From: Mesorhizobium sp. LSJC280B00
Lineage (GTDB): Bacteria > Pseudomonadota > Alphaproteobacteria > Rhizobiales > Rhizobiaceae
Assembly: GCF_000502835.1 (NCBI RefSeq)
Contig: NZ_AYVL01000003.1
Location: 165,116 to 229,115, forward strand
Length of the DNA: 64,000 nt
Reading direction: 5' to 3'
This document shows positions 34,484-43,007 of this stretch, one piece after another. Each line of letters begins with the position of its first letter. The first letter of the stretch is position 1. The notes under the pieces are model-generated. The model saw nothing but the letters and a program-made list of their open reading frames with translations. It did not search any database and was not told where the DNA came from. The position numbers were made by a program, and so were the translations under genes.

Positions 34484-34513
34484 GGCACCAAGCGTCAGAT
34501 TTTGACCACTAGC
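34484..34513 (-). repeat. Right arm of a 30-bp inverted repeat
   Basis: Reverse complement of 33423-33452 with 29 of 30 bases matching. It lies 33 bp before the 3' end of the tRNA-Val gene. No target-site duplication is apparent outside the two arms. Confidence 0.85.
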
Positions 34514-34546
34514 CGCTCTGACTTGGAATTGATTCAGGAAAGCAGA

Positions 34547-34621
34547 TGGTGGGCGATGCAGGGATTGAACCTGCGACCCCACCCGTGTGAAGGGTGTGCT
34601 CTCCCGCTGAGCTAATCGCCC
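34547..34621 (-). tRNA. tRNA-Val (CAC)
   Basis: A 75-nt cloverleaf on the minus strand, with acceptor GGGCGAT/ATCGCCC, D-arm TTAGCTCAGCGGGAGAGC, anticodon stem CACCC/GGGTG with loop TTCACAC (anticodon CAC, codon GUG), T-arm GCAGGTTCAATCCCTGC and an encoded CCA (34549-34547). Confidence 0.95.
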
Positions 34622-34723
34622 GCTCGTTGCCCGAAGGCCAAGCGCGCCGCGATATAAGGGAGGCCGGCCTGCTAAGTCAACCACTTGTCGGCCGTCATCT
34701 GGCGGTCTGGACTATGGCCGGCT

Positions 34724-35407
34724 TCAGCCCTCTGCCGCGGCCATCAGTCTTTGTATCAGATCGAGCGTCAACGAATCGAAATGCGAGATCACCGCCGACG
34801 GTTCGAACTCCCGCACATGACGATCGGTGTAGCCGAAATCGACTGCCACCACCGGAATCCCGGCGGCTTTCGCCGTGTCGATGTCGGTCTGCGAATCACC
34901 GACCATCAGTGCACGGTGCGGATCGCCGCCGGCGCGCGCGATGGTCTGCGTGAGATGGCGCGGGTCGGGCTTGCGGAACGGAAAACTATCCTGACCGCAG
35001 ATCGCCGCGAAATGCCTGGTCATACCGAGCGCCTCGATCAGCGCCACCGAATTGGCCTCGTATTTATTGGTGCAGATGGCCAGCAGGTAACCGGCTGCCT
35101 CGAACCGTGCGATCGCCTCGGGGACGCCGGGGTAGGGGCGCGATTTGCCGGGGATGTTAACAGTGTAATGGTCCAGAAACAGCTTGAGCAGGCGGTCGTG
35201 CTCCTCCACTGCCAGCGACCTGTGCTGCGCTGCGTGAGCGCGCTCGATCATCACCCGGCCGCCATGGCCGACGAAGCGCTTGAAGCCGGCCTCGTCGACG
35301 GCCGCGAGCTGGCTGGCGGCAAGGCTGTGGTTGAGACTGTCGAGCAGGTCCGGCGCCGTGTCGATCAGCGTCCCGTCGAGGTCGAACACGATGATCGGTC
35401 GGGTCAT
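34724..35407 (-). CDS. gph: Phosphoglycolate phosphatase (HAD superfamily)
   Basis: A 227-aa HAD phosphatase that would remove 2-phosphoglycolate. Motif I is VFDLDGTLIDTAPD (nucleophile D9, acid D11), motif II ICTNK, and motifs III/IV KPDPRHL and MVGDSQTDIDTAKAAG. The cap helix DLLDSLNHSLAASQL fits Gph. The ATG at 35407 follows AGGACAGG. It is divergent from rpiA, a pairing consistent with carbohydrate salvage. Gph and other HADs are hard to separate by motif alone. Confidence 0.88.
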   Translation of the reverse strand: MTRPIIVFDLDGTLIDTAPDLLDSLNHSLAASQLAAVDEAGFKRFVGHGGRVMIERAHAAQHRSLAVEEHDRLLKLFLDHYTVNIPGKSRPYPGVPEAIARFEAAGYLLAICTNKYEANSVALIEALGMTRHFAAICGQDSFPFRKPDPRHLTQTIARAGGDPHRALMVGDSQTDIDTAKAAGIPVVAVDFGYTDRHVREFEPSAVISHFDSLTLDLIQRLMAAAEG

Positions 35408-35551
35408 GGCCTGTCCTGTGACGATTTGATTGCCGGCAGGCGATAACCGCTGCGGCCCGTTCAGGCAAGACGGCTTATCCACCGCGGGCAAGGTCCTTTG
35501 ACCAGCCCGGCAAAAATGCTACGAGCGCCGAAACAAATCTCGGGACCCGGC

Positions 35552-36283
35552 ATGGATGCGAGGCAATTGAAGGTTGAGGCCGCGCGGGCAGCGCTTGCCC
35601 ATGTCACGGATGGCATGCGGCTCGGCATCGGCACCGGCACGACGGCGGACGAGTTCGTGCGGCTGCTCGCCGACAAGGTCGCCACCGGCCTGACTGTCAT
35701 CGGCGTGCCGACCTCGGAGCGCACCGCCGTCCTTTGCACCGAGCTTGGTGTGCCGCTGTCCACCCTCGAGCAAACCCCCGAGCTCGACCTCACCATCGAC
35801 GGCGCCGACGAGATCGATCCGGCGCTGACGTTGGTCAAGGGCGGCGGCGGTGCGCTGCTGCGCGAAAAGATCGTCGCGGCGGCCTCCGCCCGCATGATCG
35901 TCATCGCCGACAGCTCCAAGATGGTCGAGATGATCGGCCGTTTTCCGCTGCCCATCGAAGTCAACCGGTTTGGCCTGCGCGCCACCGAAATTGCGGTCGG
36001 CGCGGCGGCTGCAAACCTTGGCCTTTCCGGCCCTGTTACATTGAGGATGACGGGGAGCCAGCCATTTGTTACAGACGGCGGCCATTTTATCCTCGATGCA
36101 TCTTTTGGCCGCATTCCGGATACAAGAGCGCTTTCGAATGCTCTCCACGCCATTCCGGGCGTGGTCGAGCATGGTCTTTTCATCGGGCTGGCATCAACGG
36201 CCATCATAGCCGGCGGCGACGGCATCCAAACCGTCCATGCCGCCCGAAAATCAGGGAGTTTTACCGATCATGATGTTGCATAA
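35552..36283 (+). CDS. rpiA: Ribose-5-phosphate isomerase A
   Basis: Interconverts ribose-5-phosphate and ribulose-5-phosphate in the pentose phosphate pathway. The 243-aa protein has [21 protein letters not shown], the catalytic [12 protein letters not shown] and [14 protein letters not shown], with a C-terminal EHGLFIGLA. The ATG at 35552 gives the family length; 18 more codons are open upstream. Its end overlaps the DUF2059 gene by 14 bases. Confidence 0.95.
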   Translation: MDARQLKVEAARAALAHVTDGMRLGIGTGTTADEFVRLLADKVATGLTVIGVPTSERTAVLCTELGVPLSTLEQTPELDLTIDGADEIDPALTLVKGGGGALLREKIVAAASARMIVIADSSKMVEMIGRFPLPIEVNRFGLRATEIAVGAAAANLGLSGPVTLRMTGSQPFVTDGGHFILDASFGRIPDTRALSNALHAIPGVVEHGLFIGLASTAIIAGGDGIQTVHAARKSGSFTDHDVA

Positions 36284-36848
36284 CCGGGTTGGCCGCTTTT
36301 TTGCCATTCTGGCGGCCTCGGCCGTTTTCGCGTTTTCGTCGCCTGCGTTTTCGCAGGACGTCACCGATGCGCATTTGAAGGCGGCGCGTGCCGCCGTCGC
36401 GGCGATCCATGCGACGGATACGTTCGACAGCATCCTGCCGCAAGCGGCCGCGGCACTGGAGCAGCAGCTGATCCAGAAGAACCCGGACATGCAGGAACTG
36501 ATCGCCAAGACGATCAACGAGAAGGCGATGACCTTGGCATCGCGCCGCGCCGACCTGGAAAAGGAAGCGGCGCTCGCCTATGCAAAGGTGTTCTCGGAAA
36601 AGGAACTCAATGAAATCGCCGCCTTCTACAATTCCGATTCCGGCAAGAAGCTGCTCGACAACGGCCCGATCGTGACGCGCGAACTGGTGAAGGCTGCCGA
36701 GATCTGGCAGAACGGCCTGGCTCGCGATCTCGCCCAGCAGGTCGGCGAGACCCTGGGCGCGGCCGCGAATGCCAAGGCGCCGGCTGCACCTGCCGACGGT
36801 ACCGCTCCGGCCGATGGCGCAGCTCCCGCGGACGCTACACCGAATTGA
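36270..36848 (+). CDS. Exported DUF2059 protein
   Basis: A 192-aa periplasmic protein. The signal peptide is followed by [29 protein letters not shown]; the DUF2059 core [38 protein letters not shown] is clear; the tail is an Ala/Pro-rich repeat ([20 protein letters not shown]). AGGGAG lies 11 nt before the ATG at 36270. It overlaps rpiA and is followed by a strong terminator. Function unknown. Confidence 0.88.
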   Translation: MMLHNRVGRFFAILAASAVFAFSSPAFSQDVTDAHLKAARAAVAAIHATDTFDSILPQAAAALEQQLIQKNPDMQELIAKTINEKAMTLASRRADLEKEAALAYAKVFSEKELNEIAAFYNSDSGKKLLDNGPIVTRELVKAAEIWQNGLARDLAQQVGETLGAAANAKAPAAPADGTAPADGAAPADATPN

Positions 36849-36884
36849 TTGCGGACTTCCGAGCCGCCTGACCGCCACTGGACC

Positions 36885-36914
36885 AAAAGCCCGGCAAGTC
36901 CGGGCTTTTCTTTT
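36885..36914 (+). terminator. Rho-independent terminator after rpiA-DUF2059
   Basis: AAAAGCCCGG (36885-36894) pairs with CCGGGCTTTT (36900-36909) around a 5-nt loop and is followed by CTTTT. It separates the rpiA operon from the glutathione reductase gene. Confidence 0.9.
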
Positions 36915-36966
36915 GATAGTCGGCAGCCTACCTGTCTCGGGGTTTTGAGGGGCAAGGAGTTCAGCC

Positions 36967-38355
36967 ATGGCCGGTTACGACTACGATCTTTTCGTCATCG
37001 GCGGCGGCTCCGGCGGGGTGAGGGCGGCGCGCGTCGCGGCAGCACTCGGCAAGCGTGTCGGCATTGCCGAGGAATACCGCTATGGCGGCACATGCGTGAT
37101 CCGTGGCTGCGTGCCGAAGAAGCTCTATGTCTACGCCTCGCAATTCCCCGAGCATTTCGCCGATGCCGCCGGTTATGGCTGGACGGTGCCTGAGGCGCGT
37201 TTCGACTGGCAGACGCTGGTCGCCAACAAGGACCGCGAAATCAGCCGGCTGGAGGCCATCTACCAGAACAATGTGCAGGGCGCCGGCGGCGAGGTCTTTC
37301 ATTCGCGCGCCACCCTGGTCGATCGGCATGTGGTGCATCTTCTCGGTGAGGATCGCACTGTTACCGCCGACCAGATCCTGATCGCTACCGGCGGGCGACC
37401 GGCGCCGCATCCGGCATTGCCCGGCCATGAGCACTGCATCTTTTCCAACGAGGCCTTCGACCTCAAGGAACTGCCGAAGGCAATCATGATCGAGGGCGGC
37501 GGCTATATCGCCGTCGAATTCGCCAACATCTTTCACGGCCTCGGCGTCGACACGACGCTGGTCTACCGCGGCAAGGAGATCCTCAGCCGTTTCGACATGG
37601 ACCTCAGACGCATGCTGCACGACACGATGGAAAAGAAAGGGATAAAAATCCTCTGCCACGCCGTGTCCGAGTGGGTCAGGAAGCGGCCTGACGGCCGGCT
37701 CGACGCGCTTGTCACCGGCGGCACGGTGCTGACGGTCGACCAGGTCATGCTCGCCATCGGCCGCATTCCCAATACCGAGAACATGAGCTTGGAAGGCGTC
37801 GGCATCGAGATGACCAAAACCGGGGCAATCCACGTCGACGAATACTCCCGCACCAACATCGACAACATCTGGGCAATCGGTGACGTCACCCATCGCGTGC
37901 AATTGACGCCGGTGGCAATCCACGAGGCGATTTGCTTCGTCGAGACTGCCTTCAAGGACAAGCCGACGGCGCCCGACCATGACACGATCGCTACCGCCGT
38001 CTTTTCGCAGCCCGAGATCGGTACGGTCGGCCTGTCGGAGGATGAGGCGGCAAAGCGCTTTTCGGATGTTGAAATCTACCGCGCCACCTTCCGGCCGATG
38101 CGGCACACACTTTCCGGCCGCGACGAAAAGATGCTGATGAAGCTGGTCGTCGACGGCGCCTCGAAAAGGGTCCTCGGCGCCCACATCCTCGGGCCGGATG
38201 CCGGCGAAATGGCGCAGCTTCTCGGCATACCGCTGAAGGCCGGCCTGACCAAGGATGATTTCGATCGCACCATGGCGGTGCATCCGACCGCCGCGGAAGA
38301 ACTCGTCACCATGTACAAGCCGACTTACCGGGTGAGAGATGGTGAGCGCGTCTGA
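36967..38355 (+). CDS. gor: Glutathione-disulfide reductase
   Basis: An FAD- and NADPH-dependent reductase keeping glutathione reduced, 462 aa. FAD motif IGGGSGGVRAARVAA (residues 11-25), redox pair C43/C48 in GGTCVIRGCVPKK, NAD(P)-binding GGGYIAVEFANIFHGLG, second FAD motif IWAIGDVTH and C-terminal HPTAAEELV with the catalytic His-Glu. The CVIRGC spacing is the form seen in alphaproteobacterial and plant-type enzymes. AAGGAG is well placed. It probably has its own promoter after the terminator. Confidence 0.95.
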   Translation: MAGYDYDLFVIGGGSGGVRAARVAAALGKRVGIAEEYRYGGTCVIRGCVPKKLYVYASQFPEHFADAAGYGWTVPEARFDWQTLVANKDREISRLEAIYQNNVQGAGGEVFHSRATLVDRHVVHLLGEDRTVTADQILIATGGRPAPHPALPGHEHCIFSNEAFDLKELPKAIMIEGGGYIAVEFANIFHGLGVDTTLVYRGKEILSRFDMDLRRMLHDTMEKKGIKILCHAVSEWVRKRPDGRLDALVTGGTVLTVDQVMLAIGRIPNTENMSLEGVGIEMTKTGAIHVDEYSRTNIDNIWAIGDVTHRVQLTPVAIHEAICFVETAFKDKPTAPDHDTIATAVFSQPEIGTVGLSEDEAAKRFSDVEIYRATFRPMRHTLSGRDEKMLMKLVVDGASKRVLGAHILGPDAGEMAQLLGIPLKAGLTKDDFDRTMAVHPTAAEELVTMYKPTYRVRDGERV

Positions 38356-38367
38356 CTCGACGACAAC

Positions 38368-38396
38368 CCATCGCGGCAACGAAATTGCCGCGATGG
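38368..38396. terminator. Perfect 12-bp hairpin between gor and mgtE
   Basis: CCATCGCGGCAA (38368-38379) and TTGCCGCGATGG (38385-38396) pair perfectly over a 5-nt loop between two convergent genes. It lacks a strong U-run immediately after, so it may stop both transcripts by another route or stabilise their 3' ends. Confidence 0.6.
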
Positions 38397-38412
38397 AAGT
38401 GCATGAGTTTTC

Positions 38413-39777
38413 TTACAGCAACGTTCCGCGCAGGATCACCAGCGCCACAGAAAAATAGATCACCAGCCCGGTGACGTCGACCAGCGTGGCGACGAACGGG
38501 GCCGAGGCGCTGGCCGGGTCGAAGCCCATGCGCTTCAGGGCGAACGGCAGCATCGATCCAGACAGCGAGCCGAAGGTGACGATGCCAACCAGCGTGGCGC
38601 CGATCGTAATTGCGATCAGCGGCCAGTGCGGGCCGTAGTCGTAGAAGCCGAGATACTGCCAGAGCGCGATGCGGCAGACGCCGACCACGCCAAGAATCGA
38701 GCCAAGCACCAAGCCGGTGGGCAGCTCGCGCAATGCCACCCGCCACCAGTCGCCAAGGCCGATCTCGCGCAGCGCCAGCGCCCGGATGACGAGCGAGGTC
38801 GCCTGCGAGCCGGAATTGCCGCCGGAGCTCATGATCAATGGAATAAATAGCGTCAGCACGATCGCCTTTTCCAGCTCGCCCTCGTAACTCTGCATCGCGT
38901 TGGCGGTCAGCATCTCGCTGATAAACAGCGCGCACAGCCAGCCGGCGCGTTTCTGGATCATCGCCAGAAAGCCCATCTTCATATAGGGCTCGTCGAGAGC
39001 CTCCATGCCGCCGAAACGATGCACATCCTCCGTCGTTTCCTCGATCATCGTGTCGATAATATCGTCGATGGTAACGATGCCGAGCAGTTTGCCGTTGTCC
39101 ACGACCGGAACGGCGAGCAGATCATATTTCGAGATCAACTGAGCAACCTTTTCACTATGGGTCAGCGGTGAAACGGTGATAGGCGCACGATCCGGCGCTA
39201 TTGCTATGATCAGCTGATCCGGCTCGCCAGCGATCAGTCGACGCAGGCTGGTCGAGCGCAACAGGACATGCGTTTGCGGATCGACGATGTAGATCGCGTA
39301 GACGGTTTCGCGCGTCCGCTCCACCTTGCGGATGTAATCCAGCGTGCGGGCCACGCTCCAGTCCGGCGGCACGCTGACATATTCGGTCGTCATGAGCGAG
39401 GCGGCGCTGCCTTCGGGATAGCCGAGAATGGCAAGCAGCGTCGCGCGCAGCGGTGGCGCCAGGCCACCGAGCAGTTCGGAACGAGCCGGCTCGTTCAGAT
39501 CGCGCAGTATGTCGGCGGCGCGATCGACCGACATGGCGGCAAGCAGTCTGCCTGCCTTGATGCGGGGCAGCGCCTCGACCAGTTCGGATGCGCCGTCGAG
39601 TTCAGGCTGGTCGAAGATCTCGACCAGCCGCCCGAACGGCACTTCGCAAAGCAGCTCCGATGCCGTCTCGCGGGGCTCCTGGTTCAAGGCCTCGACGATG
39701 TCGGCGACGTGTTCGTTGGCAAGTACGCGAGCGATGGCGTTGGCATCGCCGCCCGCGACAGGGGAAAACTCGTTCAT
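38413..39777 (-). CDS. mgtE: Magnesium transporter MgtE
   Basis: A 454-aa Mg2+ channel. An N-terminal helical MgtE_N domain (about residues 20-130, ELLCEVPFGRLVEIFD) is followed by a CBS pair (about 135-260; VPPDWSVARTLDYIRK, VPVVDNGKLLGIVTIDDIIDTM) and five transmembrane helices (about 285-450; LFIPLIMSSGGNSGSQATSLVIRALAL). Magnesium bound to the cytoplasmic domains closes the pore. It has an AAGGAG-like ribosome site. The upstream region holds a GACGTGA/TCACGTC hairpin (39802-39825). Confidence 0.95.
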   Translation of the reverse strand: MNEFSPVAGGDANAIARVLANEHVADIVEALNQEPRETASELLCEVPFGRLVEIFDQPELDGASELVEALPRIKAGRLLAAMSVDRAADILRDLNEPARSELLGGLAPPLRATLLAILGYPEGSAASLMTTEYVSVPPDWSVARTLDYIRKVERTRETVYAIYIVDPQTHVLLRSTSLRRLIAGEPDQLIIAIAPDRAPITVSPLTHSEKVAQLISKYDLLAVPVVDNGKLLGIVTIDDIIDTMIEETTEDVHRFGGMEALDEPYMKMGFLAMIQKRAGWLCALFISEMLTANAMQSYEGELEKAIVLTLFIPLIMSSGGNSGSQATSLVIRALALREIGLGDWWRVALRELPTGLVLGSILGVVGVCRIALWQYLGFYDYGPHWPLIAITIGATLVGIVTFGSLSGSMLPFALKRMGFDPASASAPFVATLVDVTGLVIYFSVALVILRGTLL

Positions 39778-39801
39778 GGCTCACTCCTTGCCGTCCGGCA
39801 G

Positions 39802-39825
39802 GACGTGAGCCTGTCGGGTCACGTC
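39802..39825 (-). promoter_or_regulatory. Hairpin in the mgtE leader
   Basis: GACGTGA (39802-39808) and TCACGTC (39819-39825) can pair over a 10-nt loop, 25 bp upstream of the mgtE start. It could be an operator or an RNA hairpin. I see no M-box riboswitch. Confidence 0.4.
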
Positions 39826-40049
39826 AAGCGGACGGCGGTTTCGTTCGACTGTGACTGTCGCCAGGCATGGCGCGGTGACCTTTCTGCTCGCGGGTTTGAG
39901 TTGAGATTCTGCAAGCCGGCGCAACATAGGAGCGCGCCTTGCCGAGTCAAACGCGAGAGCGGGTTAAAGCGGCGGCAAACCGACTGGATCGCGAGACTGT
40001 GATCGGGCGACGTGGCAGGCTGGCTGGATGCCGGCAGTGGTGCCCGCGG

Positions 40050-42044
40050 CTATCTCTGCTTCAGCCGGCGGGGAAAGCGCAGCCATTTGTCCTCGGCCGG
40101 CCGCGTCGGCTGCGTGAGGATGGTGGTGAGCTCTACCGGCAAGCTCGGAACCAGCGGCTTCTTGGTGGCGACGCCGTCGGCGATCGCAACCACGCTGTGG
40201 TAGAATTCGGTGCCCGCGAGCGATCTCGGCGGCGTCGCCTCATGCATGATCGAGATCACAGTTGCATCAGGGCAATTGTCCTTGATCGCCTGATGGAAGG
40301 CGATCCGTCCTTCGGGATCGAGCGCGCCGGTGGCTTCATCGAGGAACAGCAATCCCGGCTGCTGCAGCACGATGCGGGCGACAACTAGCTTCTGTTTCTG
40401 CCCACCCGAGAGAACCTGATCCCATATCTTTCCTTCACGGCTCTCATCGGCCAAATGCTCGATGAAATCGCCGAGGCCGGCCTTGTGCAGGGCGGATGCG
40501 ACCTGCACATCGGCATAGTCATGCTCGGAACCGGGCAGGCAGACCAGTTGCTTCAGCGAGACCTGCTGCAGCTTCACCTCCTGGGCGGCGTAGAAACTCT
40601 TGACCCCTTCCGGGAAGACGATGGTGCCGCGGCCATAAGGCCACAGGCCGTTGATCGCCTTGACCAGCGAGGTCTTGCCGCAACCGGATTCGCCCTTGAG
40701 GAAAGTCCACTCGCCACGCCGGAAGCGCAAATTTGCAGCACTCAGGAAGGGCGTTGCGTCCTCGCCCTGATGCGCCAGTTCGAGCTTCTGGATGGTCAGG
40801 CCGAAAACCGGGTTTTGGCGGTCGTAGCGAAAATCGGAGCGGCCGGTCTGCTGATAAAATTCCTGCGGGTGCTGGACGTTTTCGATCGCCTGCGCCAATT
40901 CAATGACGCGCAAGCTGTTGGCGCGCAACGTGGCAAGACTTGGCATGACATGGATGAACCACGAACATTTGCTGATCAGCGCGTTGACCTGTTCGGAACC
41001 TGTTATGTAACCCTTGAGGTCGAGGCCGTTATGGATGAACGGCACAAGGCCAGGCCCGAAGGCGACAATTTTGGCACCGACAAAGTTATAGACCGATTCG
41101 AATCCCGAATAGATGGTGTTGACGATGTTGAACTTCGACCAAGTCCTATCGATGTCGAGATAGAGCCGGCTATGTATCGTCTTCTGCACGACTTCGCCTT
41201 GCGAGGCCGCCACATGAAAGCTGCGGCGCAATAACGTGATCAGTTCGCCCCGATAGCTGCCTTCAGCCTTCTGCATCCTGATGTTGAGCCACTCCAGCAT
41301 TCCGCCGATTTTGACTGCGATCCAGGTGTTGAACGGCACGTAGAGAGCGACCGCCAGCAGAGCAAGCACGACACTCCCGTAGCTGCCGAGGAACTCGAGT
41401 CCTTTTACCTCCACAGAATTTGCCAACAAAGCTCCACCGACAAAGTAGAGCGAGGTAAAGACACTGAATACGCCCATGGCAAGCCCAATAGCGCCGCCTG
41501 TCATGTCCTTGATCGATTCCTGCACGCGCTGGTCGATGTTGTCGGGCGCTGCCGTGCCGGACGAGCCATGCTGGGCGTGGTAGTGTGAATGGTTGGGGTC
41601 GAGTAGCGCCGCATTGAAGCGGCTATCTAGCCAGCCGCGCCATTTGCGATGCAATGTCGCCGATACAAACTTGCATGTACTGGTAATGCCCATGTCCTTG
41701 AGCACGACCAGCAGCACGAGCAGGCCGGCATTGGTCAGCAACGTTTTGAGCGGCGTGGTATTCGCGGCGTCGTGAAAAAAAGCGATTGAGGTATATAGTT
41801 CAGCCGCCGCCACGGTAAACCAGACGTCGGCTTTGCTAGAGAGCCCTGTCAGCAAGCCTATTACCAAGGTGAGCGTCCAGGCTTCGACCCACTTGTCCGA
41901 GAACCAGTAGGCCCGCATCAGTCCCCAGAAGCTGCGCATCGACGATACGGGCGTCAGGGGCGACTGCCTTGCGGCACCGCGGAGCCATTTTTCCGATATT
42001 GAATGTCGCGTTGGTCTATCGACCCGAATCACTATCCCGCCCAA
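40050..42044 (-). CDS. SbmA/BacA-like ABC transporter with fused ATPase
   Basis: A 664-codon half-transporter. The membrane domain of the ABC_membrane_2 (YddA/SbmA/BacA, peroxisomal ABCD) type covers about residues 35-420, with long hydrophobic segments and GYITGSEQVNALI. The ATPase domain holds Walker A GESGCGKTS near 450-458, signature LSGGQKQK near 545 and Walker B LLFLDEATG near 565, followed by H-loop IMHEATPP. Homologues include proteins linked to B12, antimicrobial peptide and long-chain fatty acid transport. The start is uncertain: TTG 42044, a GTG four codons later, or ATG 41939. The substrate is unknown. Confidence 0.85.
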   Translation of the reverse strand: MGGIVIRVDRPTRHSISEKWLRGAARQSPLTPVSSMRSFWGLMRAYWFSDKWVEAWTLTLVIGLLTGLSSKADVWFTVAAAELYTSIAFFHDAANTTPLKTLLTNAGLLVLLVVLKDMGITSTCKFVSATLHRKWRGWLDSRFNAALLDPNHSHYHAQHGSSGTAAPDNIDQRVQESIKDMTGGAIGLAMGVFSVFTSLYFVGGALLANSVEVKGLEFLGSYGSVVLALLAVALYVPFNTWIAVKIGGMLEWLNIRMQKAEGSYRGELITLLRRSFHVAASQGEVVQKTIHSRLYLDIDRTWSKFNIVNTIYSGFESVYNFVGAKIVAFGPGLVPFIHNGLDLKGYITGSEQVNALISKCSWFIHVMPSLATLRANSLRVIELAQAIENVQHPQEFYQQTGRSDFRYDRQNPVFGLTIQKLELAHQGEDATPFLSAANLRFRRGEWTFLKGESGCGKTSLVKAINGLWPYGRGTIVFPEGVKSFYAAQEVKLQQVSLKQLVCLPGSEHDYADVQVASALHKAGLGDFIEHLADESREGKIWDQVLSGGQKQKLVVARIVLQQPGLLFLDEATGALDPEGRIAFHQAIKDNCPDATVISIMHEATPPRSLAGTEFYHSVVAIADGVATKKPLVPSLPVELTTILTQPTRPAEDKWLRFPRRLKQR

Positions 42045-42566
42045 ACGATTTTTCTTTTGTTACGGACAGTAACACCAATTGATCATTTTCCATTAGCTTT
42101 TCACCAGTCGCAGGTGGCTTAGCTCGCCGGCCGTTGCAGTGGAGCAACAGAATGAATGATCACGGCGCTATGTCGTCATGCTTCGAGAGGCGGAATACCA
42201 ACGCAATTTCAAATAGTTACTTGCCTGCGCCGGAGCAAGTAGAGACCTTCCCCTGGGGAAGGTCTTCACACAGCTTTGTGAACATAGAAGCGCCGTCCAG
42301 CGGTCGATCTTCACAGCCTGACTCGCCTTCACGGCCAGTCCGGCCTCGTCGGCGGCCAGAACGTGACCGTATGATTCGTGGTTGAAGCCGCCTTGTCAGG
42401 ACCCGTAGTCGGCCAAGCAATGACTTTGCCGACACAGTCCAGGATGAAGATCAATATCAATTAGCCCGTGCCTTTTTAAGAGCGCGCACAAACCGCGTTT
42501 GACAAACACGCGCTTCGGATTGAACCTGCCGGACGCATCCAGGTTTGAACCGGGGGGAAGTTCGCC
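42045..42566. other. 522-bp region without a convincing gene
   Basis: Between the exporter and the DUF6636-like gene. It holds a perfect 23-nt inverted repeat (42243-42265), a TTCACA/TGTGAA dyad (42265-42282) and a TTGACA box (42499-42504) that may belong to the promoter of the next gene. Short frames (such as 42134-42385) lack coding character. The lower GC of the first 200 bp may reflect decayed or acquired DNA. Confidence 0.5.
42243..42282. promoter_or_regulatory. MerR-like 23-nt palindrome and adjacent dyad
   Basis: AGACCTTCCCC (42243-42253) and GGGGAAGGTCT (42255-42265) are perfectly inverted around one base. The ACCTTCC/GGAAGGT arms recall CueR/HmrR copper operators, though the spacing is two bases shorter. 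TTCACA (42265-42270) and TGTGAA (42277-42282) form a second dyad directly next to it. No copper gene is adjacent. Confidence 0.5.
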
Positions 42567-43001
42567 ATGCTTGCACGGACATTTTTTGTCGCGACGCTCG
42601 CAACATTTTTCTGGCTGCCGCAAACATATGCCGGCAGCCAGACCGTTCCCGCAAACGCCGAGGGACAGATCGAGTTCAACACGCCGTCCGGCAATATTGG
42701 CTGCATCTACACGCCGAACGGCGGCACCAGCACCTACGAGCCACAGGATGGCGGACCGGAACTGAGCTGTTCGCGCGTCGAGCCCAGCTACGTCACCGTC
42801 ATCCTCGGCCCGAAAGGTCCGGCGACGCTGATCAAGAATCCGGGCGAGCAAGGCTGCTGCGGCGGCGTCACCAGGCTGGCGTACGGCGCCAGCTGGAGTA
42901 AGGGCCCGTTTTCCTGCCAGTCATCCACCAAGGGATTGACCTGCACCGGCAAGCATGGCCATGGCTTTTTCATCAGCAAGGCCAAGGTGACGGTGAAGTA
43001 G
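42567..43001 (+). CDS. Exported DUF6636-like protein
   Basis: A 144-aa secreted protein. Signal peptide to about residue 22 (TYAGSQ), then IEFNTPSGNIGCIYTPNGG, PELSCSRVEPSYVTVILG, CCGGVTRLAYGASWSKGPFSC and GLTCTGKHGHGFFISKAKV. The six or more conserved cysteines suggest disulfides. The layout matches the DUF6636 family. GGGGGGAAG precedes the ATG. Function unknown. Confidence 0.82.
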   Translation: MLARTFFVATLATFFWLPQTYAGSQTVPANAEGQIEFNTPSGNIGCIYTPNGGTSTYEPQDGGPELSCSRVEPSYVTVILGPKGPATLIKNPGEQGCCGGVTRLAYGASWSKGPFSCQSSTKGLTCTGKHGHGFFISKAKVTVK

Positions 43002-43007
43002 CCCGAC

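Noticed and set aside
36961..38379. A 472-codon minus-strand frame
   Set aside because: It is antisense to glutathione reductase and resembles no family.
42134..42385. An 83-codon plus-strand frame in the gap
   Set aside because: The Ser/Arg/Pro-rich translation lacks a ribosome site and any family pattern.
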